In this document: one piece after another, positions 1-8,924 of the stretch | How positions within the stretch are numbered: position 1 is the stretch's first letter | Layout of the letters: every line of letters begins with the position of its first letter | Source of the DNA: Arthrobacter sp. MMS18-M83 | GTDB taxonomy: Bacteria; Actinomycetota; Actinomycetes; Actinomycetales; Micrococcaceae | NCBI RefSeq assembly: GCF_026683955.1 | Contig: NZ_CP113343.1 | Location: forward strand, 3,224,001-3,288,000 | Direction of reading: 5' to 3' | DNA: 64,000 bases | Made by a program: the position numbers and the translations under genes | Notes under the pieces: generated by a model | The model's input: only the letters and a program-made list of their open reading frames with translations | Databases searched by the model: none | Told to the model about the DNA's origin: nothing

Positions 1-109
1 TTCCCGAAGGCGCGGTACGAATCGCTACGATGTGGTCAATGATTCCGGACGACCGGACGCCGCCCGCAAACTAGTTCACTGCACTGTTTCTCCGCAGCAG
101 TTATCCACG

Positions 110-138
110 TGGAAACGCACGATTCTGCAAAATATGGT
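110..138 (+). promoter_or_regulatory. possible topA promoter
   Basis: A TATGGT hexamer at 133-138 lies 17 nt after TGGAAA at 110-115, about 55 nt before the chosen topA start. The match to a housekeeping promoter is only moderate. The rest of 1-193 shows no credible gene. Confidence 0.3.
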
Positions 139-193
139 GAACTAGGCCAATATGGGCACCAGCCCAAGCAATTCATTTTTCTGTAGGAGAACC

Positions 194-2920
194 GTGCCCA
201 GCAAGGCAAAAACCGGCAAGAAACTCGTGATCGTGGAGTCTCCGGCCAAGAGCAAGACCATCGCCAAGTACCTGGGCGAAGGCTTCATTGTCGAGGCTTC
301 GATCGGCCACATCCGCGACCTCCCGCAGCCGTCGGACCTCCCTGCAGAACTGAAGAAGACTTCGGTGGGCAAGTTCGCCGTCGACATCGAAAACGACTTC
401 AAGCCGTACTACGTGGTGTCTCCGGATAAGAAGAAAAAAGTCGCCGAACTCAAGGCCCAGCTGAAAGACGCTGACGCGCTCTACCTCGCAACCGATGGGG
501 ACCGCGAGGGCGAGGCCATCGCGTGGCACCTCCTGGAGGTCCTGAAACCCAAGGTTCCCGTCTACCGCATGACCTTCGGTGAAATCACCAAGGAAGCCAT
601 CCATCGCGCCATGGACAACTTGCGCGACGTCGACAGCGCTTTGGTGGACGCCCAGGAAACGCGCCGCATCCTGGACCGCTTATACGGCTACGAGATCTCC
701 CCGGTGCTCTGGCGAAAAGTGGCCCGGGGCTTGTCGGCCGGCCGGGTGCAGTCCGTCGTGACCCGCATGGTGGTTGACCGCGAGCGCGAACGCATGGCCT
801 TCAAATCCGCGTCCTACTGGGACTTGACCGGCCAGTTCGGGACCGGTTCCGCGTCCTTCAAGGCGAAGCTTGCTGCCGTGGACGGCGCGAAGGTGGCCAG
901 CGGCCGCGACTTCAACGACGACGGCGCCCTCACCTCTTCGAACGCCGTGCACCTCAACGAGGAACTCGCGACGTCGTTGGCGGCCGGACTGGAGACCGCG
1001 GACTTCCGCGTCCGCTCGGTGGACACCAAGCCGTACACGCGCCGTCCCGCCGCACCGTTCACGACGTCGACCCTTCAGCAGGAAGCCGGCCGTAAGCTGC
1101 GCTTCACCTCCAAGAGCACCATGCAGATCGCCCAGCGCCTGTATGAAAACGGCTACATCACTTATATGCGTACGGACTCCTCCGCATTGAGCGACGAAGC
1201 GCTCACAGCCGCCCGCCGCCAGGCCGCTGAGCTGTACGGTCCCGAGTATGTGCCGCAGTCTCCGCGCGTCTACGCCAACAAGGCCGCCAACGCGCAGGAA
1301 GCCCACGAAGCCATCCGCCCCGCGGGTGACTCCTTCCGCACCCCTGCGCAGGTGGCAAGCCATTTGACCGGCGACGCCTTCCGCCTCTACGAACTCATCT
1401 GGAAGCGCACCATCGCCTCCCAGATGGGCGACGCCAAGGGCTCCACGGCCACCATCCGCCTCGGCGCGGTGGCTGCCGATGGGCGCGACGCCGAATTCTC
1501 GGCCTCCGGTACGGTCATCACCTTCCCGGGCTTCCTCGCAGCCTACGAAGAAGGCAAGGACGAGAGCCGCGGCGACGACGACTCCGATGAAGCCCGCCGC
1601 CTGCCCAACGTTGCCAAGGACGATTCCCTCACGGCTTCAGACATCGTCGCCGTGGGCCACGAGACCTCCCCGCCGCCGCGGTACACGGAAGCGTCCCTGA
1701 CGGCGGAGCTGGAAAAGCGTGGCATCGGCCGTCCGTCCACCTACGCGTCCACCATCTCCACCATCCAGGACCGCGGCTACGTCCGGAAGCAGGGCTCCGC
1801 GCTGGTTCCCAGCTGGATCGCCTTCTCCGTAATCCGTTTGTTGGAGCAGCATTTCACCGACTACGTGGACTACGAGTTCACGGCGGACATGGAAGGCGAC
1901 CTGGACAAGATCGCCAACGGCCAGGCCGTTGGTGCCGCTTGGCTCAAGCACTTCTACTACGGTGAAGACGCCGATCCTGGACTGCTGAGCATCGTCAACA
2001 ACCTCGGCGAAATCGATGCCCGCGAGATCAACTCCGTGCCGATTGCCGAAGGCATCACCCTGCGCGTCGGCAAGTTCGGCCCGTACCTGGAGAGCTCGAT
2101 CCCCACTATCGACCCCAAGACCGGTGAGGTCGTGGAGTCGGCGCGTGCCAACGTCCCCGAGGACCTCGCACCGGACGAGCTCACTGCGGCCAAGGCCGTG
2201 GAGCTCATGGAAACGGCAGCCCCTGAGGAACGCGTCCTCGGCGCGGACCCGCACACCGGGCACAGCGTGGTTGCCAAGAACGGCCGTTACGGCGCCTATG
2301 TCACCGAGATCATCCCGGAAATGACGGAAGAGCAGCTGGCAAACCAGCCGGTGGAGTATTACAAGAACGGCAAACCCAAGCCGCCGAAGAAGCCGGTCAA
2401 GGCCAAGCCGCGCACAGGTTCGCTGTTCAAGTCCATGTCCGTTGACTCGATCACGCTCGACGAAGCAATGCAGCTCATGAGCCTGCCCCGCGTCCTCGGC
2501 GCGGACGCCGAAGGCAACCCCATCACGGTGCAGAACGGCCGCTTTGGGCCGTATTTGAAGAAGGGCACGGACTCGCGGTCCATCGGCTCCGAGGAAGAGA
2601 TCTTCACCATCACCCTGGAACAGGCACTGGAGATCTACTCCCAGCCGAAACAGCGTGGTGCACGTTCAGCCGTGCCACCGCTGGCCGAGTTCGGTCCGGA
2701 CCCGGTCTCGGAGAAGAACATCGTGGTGAAGGAAGGTCGTTTCGGTCCGTACATCACCGACGGCGTCACCAACATCACGGTTCCCCGCGCCACGTCCTTG
2801 GAAGAGCTGACCCGGGAGCAGGCCATCGAGCTGCTCGCCGAGAAGCGCGCCAAGGGCCCGGTCAAGCGGACCACCACGGCCCGTAAAGCGCCAGCGAAGA
2901 AGGCTGCGGCGAAGAAGTAG
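194..2920 (+). CDS. topA: type IA DNA topoisomerase I
   Basis: Relaxes negatively supercoiled DNA by a single-strand break and strand passage; essential for supercoiling balance. The TOPRIM domain starts almost at once (KKLVIVESPAKSKTIAKYL, acidic DGDREGEAIAWH motif). The catalytic tyrosine is in ITYMRTDS, about residue 324. Actinobacterial TopA carries repeated C-terminal DNA-binding domains instead of zinc ribbons, and the GRFGPY/GRYGAY-type repeats in the last third fit this, followed by a Lys/Ala-rich tail (KKAAAKK). I chose GTG 194 because taggaga lies just upstream and homology begins there; an in-frame ATG at 152 has no ribosome site. The product is about 908 aa, normal for the family. 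Transcribed alone. Confidence 0.97.
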   Translation: MPSKAKTGKKLVIVESPAKSKTIAKYLGEGFIVEASIGHIRDLPQPSDLPAELKKTSVGKFAVDIENDFKPYYVVSPDKKKKVAELKAQLKDADALYLATDGDREGEAIAWHLLEVLKPKVPVYRMTFGEITKEAIHRAMDNLRDVDSALVDAQETRRILDRLYGYEISPVLWRKVARGLSAGRVQSVVTRMVVDRERERMAFKSASYWDLTGQFGTGSASFKAKLAAVDGAKVASGRDFNDDGALTSSNAVHLNEELATSLAAGLETADFRVRSVDTKPYTRRPAAPFTTSTLQQEAGRKLRFTSKSTMQIAQRLYENGYITYMRTDSSALSDEALTAARRQAAELYGPEYVPQSPRVYANKAANAQEAHEAIRPAGDSFRTPAQVASHLTGDAFRLYELIWKRTIASQMGDAKGSTATIRLGAVAADGRDAEFSASGTVITFPGFLAAYEEGKDESRGDDDSDEARRLPNVAKDDSLTASDIVAVGHETSPPPRYTEASLTAELEKRGIGRPSTYASTISTIQDRGYVRKQGSALVPSWIAFSVIRLLEQHFTDYVDYEFTADMEGDLDKIANGQAVGAAWLKHFYYGEDADPGLLSIVNNLGEIDAREINSVPIAEGITLRVGKFGPYLESSIPTIDPKTGEVVESARANVPEDLAPDELTAAKAVELMETAAPEERVLGADPHTGHSVVAKNGRYGAYVTEIIPEMTEEQLANQPVEYYKNGKPKPPKKPVKAKPRTGSLFKSMSVDSITLDEAMQLMSLPRVLGADAEGNPITVQNGRFGPYLKKGTDSRSIGSEEEIFTITLEQALEIYSQPKQRGARSAVPPLAEFGPDPVSEKNIVVKEGRFGPYITDGVTNITVPRATSLEELTREQAIELLAEKRAKGPVKRTTTARKAPAKKAAAKK

Positions 2921-2938
2921 TTCTGGGGTTGCCGAAAT

Positions 2939-2994
2939 CGTGGATGTGGGCCGGGGGCTGCGTTCTGGAACGTAGTCCCCGGCCCACACCCACG
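2939..2994. repeat. palindrome family A, copy 1
   Basis: Imperfect inverted repeat with 27-nt arms (2939-2965 and 2968-2994) and 3 mismatches, able to form an almost loop-free hairpin. It lies 19 nt after the topA stop and 75 nt before the DUF559-type gene. Its left arm shares the pattern CGTGG-T--GGGCCG-GG-CT with copy 2 at 4130-4195. It could also act as the topA terminator, but no T-tract follows it. Confidence 0.75.
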
Positions 2995-3069
2995 TACGGG
3001 GTTTCCTGGGTTTCCACATAGCTCGATTGGCCGCTTCCGGGCACTCCGCTGTTCGCCGAAGCTGGTGCA

Positions 3070-4131
3070 GTGAACAGTTATGGAAACATTGACTCCGTTG
3101 TCCCGGTGGACCCGCTGGCGGAACTTTGGGATTACATGGAACCGGCGGAATCCTCGGCACCTTGCGCACCTCCGGGCCCTCAAGCCGCCGTGGTTCCAGC
3201 GCCCATACGCCTTGGCGCCCCCTCGTTTCCTGTGGATGGGGACATGTGGCGGACAGAGGAGCTTCTCTCCCAAGGACTCAGCAAACGGCAGATCAATGAG
3301 CACCTCCGCTCCGGCTCGCTGGTGAGGGTCCGGACGGGCGTCATGGTCCGTGGCACCTTCTGGCATGGGCTTTCGGACGATGGCCGGGAGCGCGCTCAGT
3401 TGGCGGCGTATTGCCGTCGGACCCTCCGCGTTACGGCGGACGGGCTGACGTTCAGCCATACCTCCGCAGCACGTCTGCACCGTTTGTATTTGTGGAGGGC
3501 GGATCACTTGATCCACGTCATCATTCCGTACCACGCAGCTAGCGGATCCCATGCGGCCGACGTCCGGGCTCATTCAGGCCTCCTCCTGCCCGGGCAACGG
3601 ATAGAGATTGACGGACTTTCGGTGACATCACTTGACCGCACAGTTCTGGACTGCGCGCAGATACTGAATTATCGGCAAGGCCTGATTCTCTTGGACCACG
3701 GTTTGAGGCGCGGATGCAATCGTGAGTGGTTGGAGTCAGCCTGTGCCAACCTGGTCGGTGCCCGGGGAGTCGCCGCGTTCCGAAAAGCCCTGGCCTTTGC
3801 GAACCCATTGTCCGAATCCCCAGGGGAGACATTGACCCGGGACGCGATCGCCAAACTCGGCTTCCCGGAGCCCGTGCTCCAGTTGCGGGTCCAAACACCT
3901 CGCGGCGCTTACCGGTTCGACTTCGCGTGGCCGCACCTTCGGGCCGCGCTCGAGTTCGACGGCAAGGCAAAGTACTTCGACTACAAGCCAACTGCGGAAG
4001 TGATCTTCGAAGAACGGCAAAGGGAGAAGCTGCTGACTGAGCAGGGTTGGCGGATCCTGCGCATTGATTGGAAAGGCCTCTTCGACGAACGCGGCCTGAA
4101 AGTACGCCTGCTCAGGCTACTTCGGGCCTGA
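3070..4131 (+). CDS. DUF559 / AbiEi-like domain protein, putative nuclease
   Basis: 353 aa. Residues of about 60-120 (TEELLSQGLSKRQINEHL, then a basic patch) resemble the winged-helix start of AbiEi-type proteins. The C-terminal 90 residues look like DUF559, a Vsr-like PD-(D/E)XK nuclease fold: D284 in RFDFAW and E295 in AALEFDG have the expected spacing, followed by a conserved-looking GWRILRIDW strand. The role is unknown; such genes are common and variable in Actinobacteria and have been guessed to act in defence or DNA repair. It starts with GTG and its TGA stop lies at the edge of palindrome copy A2, with copy A1 just upstream. The start is uncertain: the first ~55 residues are Pro/Ala-rich and a later start is possible. 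Confidence 0.75.
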   Translation: MNSYGNIDSVVPVDPLAELWDYMEPAESSAPCAPPGPQAAVVPAPIRLGAPSFPVDGDMWRTEELLSQGLSKRQINEHLRSGSLVRVRTGVMVRGTFWHGLSDDGRERAQLAAYCRRTLRVTADGLTFSHTSAARLHRLYLWRADHLIHVIIPYHAASGSHAADVRAHSGLLLPGQRIEIDGLSVTSLDRTVLDCAQILNYRQGLILLDHGLRRGCNREWLESACANLVGARGVAAFRKALAFANPLSESPGETLTRDAIAKLGFPEPVLQLRVQTPRGAYRFDFAWPHLRAALEFDGKAKYFDYKPTAEVIFEERQREKLLTEQGWRILRIDWKGLFDERGLKVRLLRLLRA

Positions 4132-4195
4132 GATCGTGGGTCCGGGCCGAGGACTACGTTCCGGGACGCAGCGTACGGCCCACACCCACGATCTC
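4130..4195. repeat. palindrome family A, copy 2
   Basis: Inverted repeat with two 33-nt arms that abut (4130-4162 and 4163-4195) and several mismatches. The outer 12 bp (GAGATCGTGGGT) pair perfectly. It overlaps the last bases of the preceding DUF559-type gene. It is related in sequence to copy 1 at 2939-2994. No T-tract is visible. Confidence 0.8.
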
Positions 4196-4284
4196 GGCGG
4201 CGGACGATTGGGCGGTGGGCGGCGGGCGGGCCGGGAGCAGGCCGGGAATTGCGTCCTGCACGTCAACCGTGATCGAGTGGAACC

Positions 4285-4782
4285 ATGACAGATCAGCCAG
4301 CTGCCCCGGAATCCCTGCCCTTGAACGATCTCGAGTCCAAGCTCGCGAAGGCAGGACAAGCCGACGCGAACCCCGTGGACGTCATCCTGTCCTTCTTGAA
4401 CAACGAGGTCTACATCCTCAGCGCAGACTCCCTGGATAGGCCCGATGCCGCGGTGGAACCACTCGTGCTCTCGAACGCCGAGGGCCAACCAGTCCTTGCT
4501 GTCTTCAGCCACCCCAGCCGGGTGGAATCGCACTTCCTCGAGGCCGCACCCAACGTCCTTGGTACCCATGGCGCCGCGATCCTGGATAGCATCGGTGACG
4601 AGCTTGGCCTCGTGATCAACCCCGGCAGCGAGCACGGCTTCGAGATGGGCCCGGAGGGCATCGCCAACGTCCGCCGGGACTTCACCCGCGCCGACGAAGG
4701 TGACGACGCGGCGACACACGCGGCTCCGCACGCAGCCACTAGTCCCACCGACGGCGCCGCAAACGCCAGACCCCAGGAATAA
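4285..4782 (+). CDS. SseB-like family protein
   Basis: 165 aa, soluble, no membrane segment. The pattern NDLESKLAKA...FLNNEVYILSAD, the LVLSNAEGQPVLAVFSHPSRV strand-turn-strand and the GLVINPGSEHGFEM loop match the SseB-domain family, small proteins of unknown biochemical function that are often encoded singly. The last 35 residues are Ala/Thr/Pro-rich and probably disordered. A weak ribosome site (gtggaa) precedes ATG 4285. Function not known. Confidence 0.75.
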   Translation: MTDQPAAPESLPLNDLESKLAKAGQADANPVDVILSFLNNEVYILSADSLDRPDAAVEPLVLSNAEGQPVLAVFSHPSRVESHFLEAAPNVLGTHGAAILDSIGDELGLVINPGSEHGFEMGPEGIANVRRDFTRADEGDDAATHAAPHAATSPTDGAANARPQE

Positions 4783-4853
4783 TTGACTAGCCGCCAGCAC
4801 GAATCGGCGGTCGCACTTGCTTCACTCGCTTCGAATCGGGGAATAATGGCAGA

Positions 4854-5918
4854 ATGCGTCTTGGCGTCCTAGACATCGGTTCCAACACCGTCCATTTGCT
4901 TTTGGTGGACGCGCACCCGGGCGCACGCCCGGTCGCGTTTGCCTCCCATAAGCGACCCCTTTCGCTGGTCCAGTTCCTGGACGCCGAAGGTAACATCAAC
5001 GACGCCGGACAACACGAGTTGATCGAGTTCGTCCTTGAAGCGTGGGAGTTCGCAGCCCGCCACAAGGCCGAGGATCTACTGGCCTTTTGTACGTCGGCTA
5101 TCCGGGAAGCCACCAACGGTCCCGAAGTCCTGGCCAGGGTGAAGCACGAGACTACCGTGACGCTGCAGGAACTGACCGGTAGCGAAGAGGCCTCCATGAC
5201 CTTTTTCGCGGTTCGACGCTGGTATGGCTGGGGCGCCGGTCCCATCCTGGACCTGGACATCGGCGGCGGCTCTTTCGAAATGGCATTCGGCCAGGACGAG
5301 CTGCCCGAGCTCGCGGTGTCCGTCCCCCTGGGCGCCAGCCGCTTGACCCGGGACTGGCTCCACAATGACCCGCCGTCGGCCAAGAGCGTCAAGGAGCTGC
5401 GCAAGTACATCCGCCAAACACTCAAACCCGTGGTGCGTGAGTTCAAGCAACTCGGCCGGGCCAACCTGGTGGCCGGAACCTCCAAGACCTTCCGTTCACT
5501 TGCGCGCATCGCGGGTGCGGCCCCCAGCGGTGCCGGTCCGTACGTCAAACGCGAGCTCCATGCCACGGACTTGGGACTCTGGGCGCAGCGCATCTCGGCC
5601 ATGACGGTCGAGGACCGGCTCTATCTCCCGGGGGTCTCGGATGCGCGGGCCGGGCAGATCCTTGCTGGAGCCCTCGTGGCCGAGGCGGCCTTGGAAATGT
5701 TCGAGTTTCCAAGCATGGAGATCTGCCCTTGGGCATTGCGCGAAGGATTGATCTTGCGCCGACTCGACCAGCTGATCTTCGACGGCCCGCTGGCCCCGGC
5801 CCCGCATGTCGGGCTCGGCGGCGCCGTACCGGTGCCCCGCATGGGCGCCAACACCCGAACGGCCGCGCCCGCGGCAGCGTCCATCCCCATCCCAACCGCC
5901 GGCAGGCAGGCCAACTGA
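4854..5918 (+). CDS. ppx: Ppx/GppA family phosphatase
   Basis: Exopolyphosphatase/pppGpp-phosphatase family enzyme of the short, two-domain actinobacterial type (354 aa), lacking the HD-like C-terminal domains of E. coli Ppx. The two ATPase-fold phosphate loops are visible: LDIGSNTVHLLLVD at residue 6 and LDLDIGGGSFEMAFG near residue 137. The tail (~40 residues) is Pro/Ala-rich. It ends one base before the next ORF, so the two form an operon. Mycobacterium tuberculosis Rv0496 (Ppx1) has the same neighbours, which supports the call. Substrate preference, polyP or (p)ppGpp, cannot be read from the sequence. Confidence 0.9.
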   Translation: MRLGVLDIGSNTVHLLLVDAHPGARPVAFASHKRPLSLVQFLDAEGNINDAGQHELIEFVLEAWEFAARHKAEDLLAFCTSAIREATNGPEVLARVKHETTVTLQELTGSEEASMTFFAVRRWYGWGAGPILDLDIGGGSFEMAFGQDELPELAVSVPLGASRLTRDWLHNDPPSAKSVKELRKYIRQTLKPVVREFKQLGRANLVAGTSKTFRSLARIAGAAPSGAGPYVKRELHATDLGLWAQRISAMTVEDRLYLPGVSDARAGQILAGALVAEAALEMFEFPSMEICPWALREGLILRRLDQLIFDGPLAPAPHVGLGGAVPVPRMGANTRTAAPAAASIPIPTAGRQAN

Positions 5919-5919
5919 C

Positions 5920-6756
5920 ATGAGCACCGACGTCGAGCACTCCGAAGAAGACACGCCGAGGATCCCGGTGGCGCTTTCCAGCGCTTCTGTCTATCCACTC
6001 AGCGTCCATGACGCGTTTGCGGTAGCCCAGGACCTGGGGTACGACGGCGTCGAGGTGATGGTGACCAACAACGCCACCAGCCAGAACCCGGATGCCTTGA
6101 TCCAGCTCAGCCATCGTTACGACCAGCAGATCGTCTCCATCCACGCGCCCACCTTGCTGCTGACCCAACAGGTCTGGGGTCCGGCGTGGAACAAGATCGA
6201 GATGTCCTGCCAGATGGCGCGGGAGGTGGGCTGCAACACGGTGGTGGTCCACCCGCCGTTCCGCTGGCAGTCGAACTATGCCGAGAACTTCGCCGCCGGT
6301 GTGCGCGAGATCGCGGCGATGTACCAAGTGCACATTGCGGTAGAGAACATGTACCCGTGGCGCGTGCGCGGCCGGGAAGCGCTTGCTTACCTTCCGCACT
6401 GGGACCCGATGGGCCAAGATTACGACGACGTCACGTGGGACTTCTCGCACGCCGCCACTGCCGGGGCCAACAGTCTTGAGGCCGTGCGGGCGCTCGGGAG
6501 CAAGTTGCGCCACGTCCACCTCACCGACGGTTCCGGTTCGGGCAAGGACGAGCACCTGATCCCCGGGTACGGGACCCAACAGTGCGCCGAGGTGCTGCAG
6601 CATCTGGCATCCAACGGATTCGAGGGCACAGTGGTTGCCGAGATCTCCACCCGCAAGGCAAAAGCTGCCGGAGAGCGCGAGGAGTGGCTCGCTGAAACCC
6701 TGCGCTTTGCGCGCCAGCATTTGGGAGCGCCACTCGTGGGAGCCTTCGAGATCTAA
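5920..6756 (+). CDS. TIM-barrel sugar phosphate isomerase/epimerase family protein
   Basis: 278 aa xylose-isomerase-like TIM barrel (AP endonuclease 2 superfamily). Family metal-site elements are present: GYDGVEVM after the first strand, VVVHPPFRW, IAVENMYPW, WDFSHA, and the terminal LRHVHLTDGSG...LIPGYG segment. The substrate is unknown. ATG 5920 directly follows the ppx stop; longer upstream reading in this frame is overlap with ppx. The Rv0498 homologue sits in the same place in mycobacteria, so the pairing with ppx is ancient in Actinobacteria. Confidence 0.85.
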   Translation: MSTDVEHSEEDTPRIPVALSSASVYPLSVHDAFAVAQDLGYDGVEVMVTNNATSQNPDALIQLSHRYDQQIVSIHAPTLLLTQQVWGPAWNKIEMSCQMAREVGCNTVVVHPPFRWQSNYAENFAAGVREIAAMYQVHIAVENMYPWRVRGREALAYLPHWDPMGQDYDDVTWDFSHAATAGANSLEAVRALGSKLRHVHLTDGSGSGKDEHLIPGYGTQQCAEVLQHLASNGFEGTVVAEISTRKAKAAGEREEWLAETLRFARQHLGAPLVGAFEI

Positions 6757-6795
6757 GGGCTGTTGAGATTTAGCCCCACGCTCCTTAAAGCGAGA

Positions 6796-6852
6796 AAGCA
6801 CCGGCGGTCGATACGGGAAAATGGGGGGAAACCCGTTCGACCACCGGTGCTT
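6796..6852. repeat. long imperfect hairpin in the isomerase-proC interval
   Basis: Arms 6796-6817 and 6832-6852 pair over about 20 bp with one mismatch and one bulged base, closing a 14-nt purine-rich loop. It begins 39 nt after the isomerase stop and ends 180 nt before proC. No T-tract follows on either strand, so it may be a high-GC terminator, an mRNA-stability hairpin or a structured RNA. The rest of 6757-7032 shows nothing I can identify. Confidence 0.6.
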
Positions 6853-7032
6853 GTGGCGGACATCCCCATGCCCGCCTCATCACTCGCACCCTCAATGAGG
6901 TAACTACTAAGTTACGGAGCGATATTGGGTGCAGCCTGCAATAACCTTGGGAACTAGCTGGGAATCCTTGGCGCCTCTGGACAACCCTGCAATTGGTTCT
7001 GCTGTGCGCGGCTGAACTGGCATCATGGAGCC

Positions 7033-7863
7033 ATGAGCAACCGAATCGCATTCCTTGGCTGTGGATCCATGAACGAGGCCATTCTGGGTGGCTTGCTGGC
7101 CGCCGGAACGGATCCGTCGGACGTCGTCGCCACCGTACGTCGCGCGGAACGCGCCGCCGAACTGGCCGAGCGCCACCATGTCATGACCATCGCCGGAGTA
7201 GAGGAACCAGACAACAACAAGCTGGCCACCAAAGGCGCGTCGGTTGTCATCTTGGGTGTCAAGCCCGTGGGCATTGCTGATCTTGCCCGCGAGATCTCGC
7301 CCGCGCTGGCCAAGAACACCATTGTGATCAGTGTTGCCGCTGCCGTGTCCATTGCCCAGCTGGAAGCAGCGTTGCCGGCGGGCCAGCCGGTCATCCGCAC
7401 CATGCCTAACACGCCCGCCAAGCTCGGCCGCGGGGTGGTCTCCGTTTCTCCCGGAACCAACTGCACTCCCGAGCAGCTCCAGCAGGCCAAGGACATCCTC
7501 GCCGCGGCAGGAACCGTGGTGGAAATCCCCGAGGAACAGGTGGATGCCCTGTCTGCCATCAGCGGCTCCGGCCCCGCGTACGCGTTCTACCTTGCCGAAG
7601 CCATGGCCGCCGCCGGGGTCGAACTTGGCTTGGATCCCGAGCTTTCCCTCATGATTTCCCGGGAGACCGTGGCAGGTGCCGGCTTCATGCTTGCCGAGCC
7701 CGGCGCGGATCCGACCGCACTGCGCATCGCCGTGACCAGCCCCAACGGCACCACGGAGCGCGCCATCGCGGCCTTCAATGAAGGCGGCATACCCGCGATC
7801 ATCGCCGCCGGAGCCCGTGCAGCGGCTGCCCGCGCCGCAGAAATCACGCAGCAACTCGCCTAG
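7033..7863 (+). CDS. proC: pyrroline-5-carboxylate reductase
   Basis: Last step of proline synthesis: NAD(P)H-dependent reduction of 1-pyrroline-5-carboxylate. 276 aa, standard length. The N-terminal Rossmann motif is IAFLGCGSMNEAILGGLL. The region VIRTMPNTPAKLGRGV and the C-terminal dimerisation and substrate segment DALSAISGSGPAYAFYLAEAMA ... TSPNGTTE-AI are classical ProC signatures. ATG 7033 is the only sensible start. Transcribed singly; the BldC-like gene that usually follows it in Actinobacteria is here displaced to 17.7 kb. Confidence 0.97.
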   Translation: MSNRIAFLGCGSMNEAILGGLLAAGTDPSDVVATVRRAERAAELAERHHVMTIAGVEEPDNNKLATKGASVVILGVKPVGIADLAREISPALAKNTIVISVAAAVSIAQLEAALPAGQPVIRTMPNTPAKLGRGVVSVSPGTNCTPEQLQQAKDILAAAGTVVEIPEEQVDALSAISGSGPAYAFYLAEAMAAAGVELGLDPELSLMISRETVAGAGFMLAEPGADPTALRIAVTSPNGTTERAIAAFNEGGIPAIIAAGARAAAARAAEITQQLA

Positions 7864-7907
7864 CCTTCTCCCTCAAAGAGGCCCGCTGCCTGAGCCGCGG
7901 GAGTCGG

Positions 7908-8879
7908 CTAGATCCAGTCCCGTTTCTTGAACGCCAGGTACAGGAATATTGATCCTCCGGCCATGAGTGCGCTGGAGAGCCAGAGACCGTAATCGTTCTG
8001 GAAGCCGAAGAAGGGCACGTTCTGCCCGAAGAAGCCGGTGACGGCGGTGGGGACGGCGATGATAGCGGCCCAGCTGGTGACTTTTTTCATGACCAGGTTC
8101 ATCTGGTTCCCCTGGATGCTGATATGCGTTTCCAGGATGGTGGTGACCAGGTCACGGAGCGATTCCGTCCATTCAGTGGCACGCAGAACATGGTCGTAGA
8201 CGTCCTGCAGGAAGGGCTGCATCGCGGGGCTGCAACCGACGAGGTCATCGCGGCGCAGGAGGGTGTTGAGGACTTCGCGCATGGGCAGGATCACGCGGCG
8301 GAGCCGGACCAGGTTCTTGCGCAGCTCGAAGGTCTTCCGCTGCAGGTCGTGGTCGGGGGAGTGATCGTCGAAAAGGGATTCTTCGAGAGTGTCGATGTAA
8401 CCGTCGAGTTCCTGGACGGCGTCGAAATGCCCGTCGACGATCAAGTCCAGCAGGCCCCAGAAGAGGAAGGGCACCCCATGGGCGGTCAGGTCAGTTTCCG
8501 CATCCCAGTGCGCCATCAACTTGTCTGTGTCGAAATCAGGGCCGTGCACAGTCACGAGGGCGTTCCGGCTCACGAATGCCGAAATCTCGGCGATGGCGAG
8601 TTCGCCGGTGCCGGACTCCAGCCCCGCCTGATAGGCCGACAGGAACAAATGGTTCGGGTACCGGTCCAGCTTGGGCCGCTGGAAGTCATGGACGGCGTCC
8701 TCAACGGCCAGGCGGTGGAGCCCATACACCGTCTCGACGCCCAGGAGGTCATCCGCTGTCGGATTGGTGAAGTCGATCCACAGCACCACGTCATCCTGGT
8801 GGGCAAGGGCCTCGATCTCATGGGCGCCGACATCGTCGCGTTCGAGTTTTCCTTCGCGGTACAGCCGTATGAATACCAT
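7908..8879 (-). CDS. corA: CorA family divalent cation transporter
   Basis: Membrane magnesium/cobalt channel of the CorA/MIT family, 323 aa. A long cytoplasmic alpha/beta and coiled-helix part is followed by two C-terminal membrane segments (TSWAAIIAVPTAVTGFF and YGLWLSSALMAGGSIFLYLAF). The family's GMN filter motif appears here as G-Q-N (GFFGQNVPFFG). I chose ATG 8879 because TAGCAT lies 7 nt upstream, fitting a leaderless mRNA; ATG 8888 would add three residues. It is followed by ktrAB on the same strand but with its own promoter-like box. Confidence 0.9.
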   Translation of the reverse strand: MVFIRLYREGKLERDDVGAHEIEALAHQDDVVLWIDFTNPTADDLLGVETVYGLHRLAVEDAVHDFQRPKLDRYPNHLFLSAYQAGLESGTGELAIAEISAFVSRNALVTVHGPDFDTDKLMAHWDAETDLTAHGVPFLFWGLLDLIVDGHFDAVQELDGYIDTLEESLFDDHSPDHDLQRKTFELRKNLVRLRRVILPMREVLNTLLRRDDLVGCSPAMQPFLQDVYDHVLRATEWTESLRDLVTTILETHISIQGNQMNLVMKKVTSWAAIIAVPTAVTGFFGQNVPFFGFQNDYGLWLSSALMAGGSIFLYLAFKKRDWI

Positions 8880-8924
8880 CCGCCCCATGCTACGGCAGCC
8901 GGCTCCAAACAAACTCGAGGGTAG

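Noticed and set aside
3070..4131. Toxin-antitoxin pair based on the AbiEi-like start
   Set aside because: No AbiEii-like nucleotidyltransferase partner is present beside either DUF559-type gene.
5545..6801. 418-codon minus-strand ORF over ppx and the TIM-barrel gene
   Set aside because: Antisense shadow; the plus-strand genes carry full family motifs.
6796..6852. Signal recognition particle RNA
   Set aside because: The conserved GGAAGGAAGCA-type apical loop is missing.
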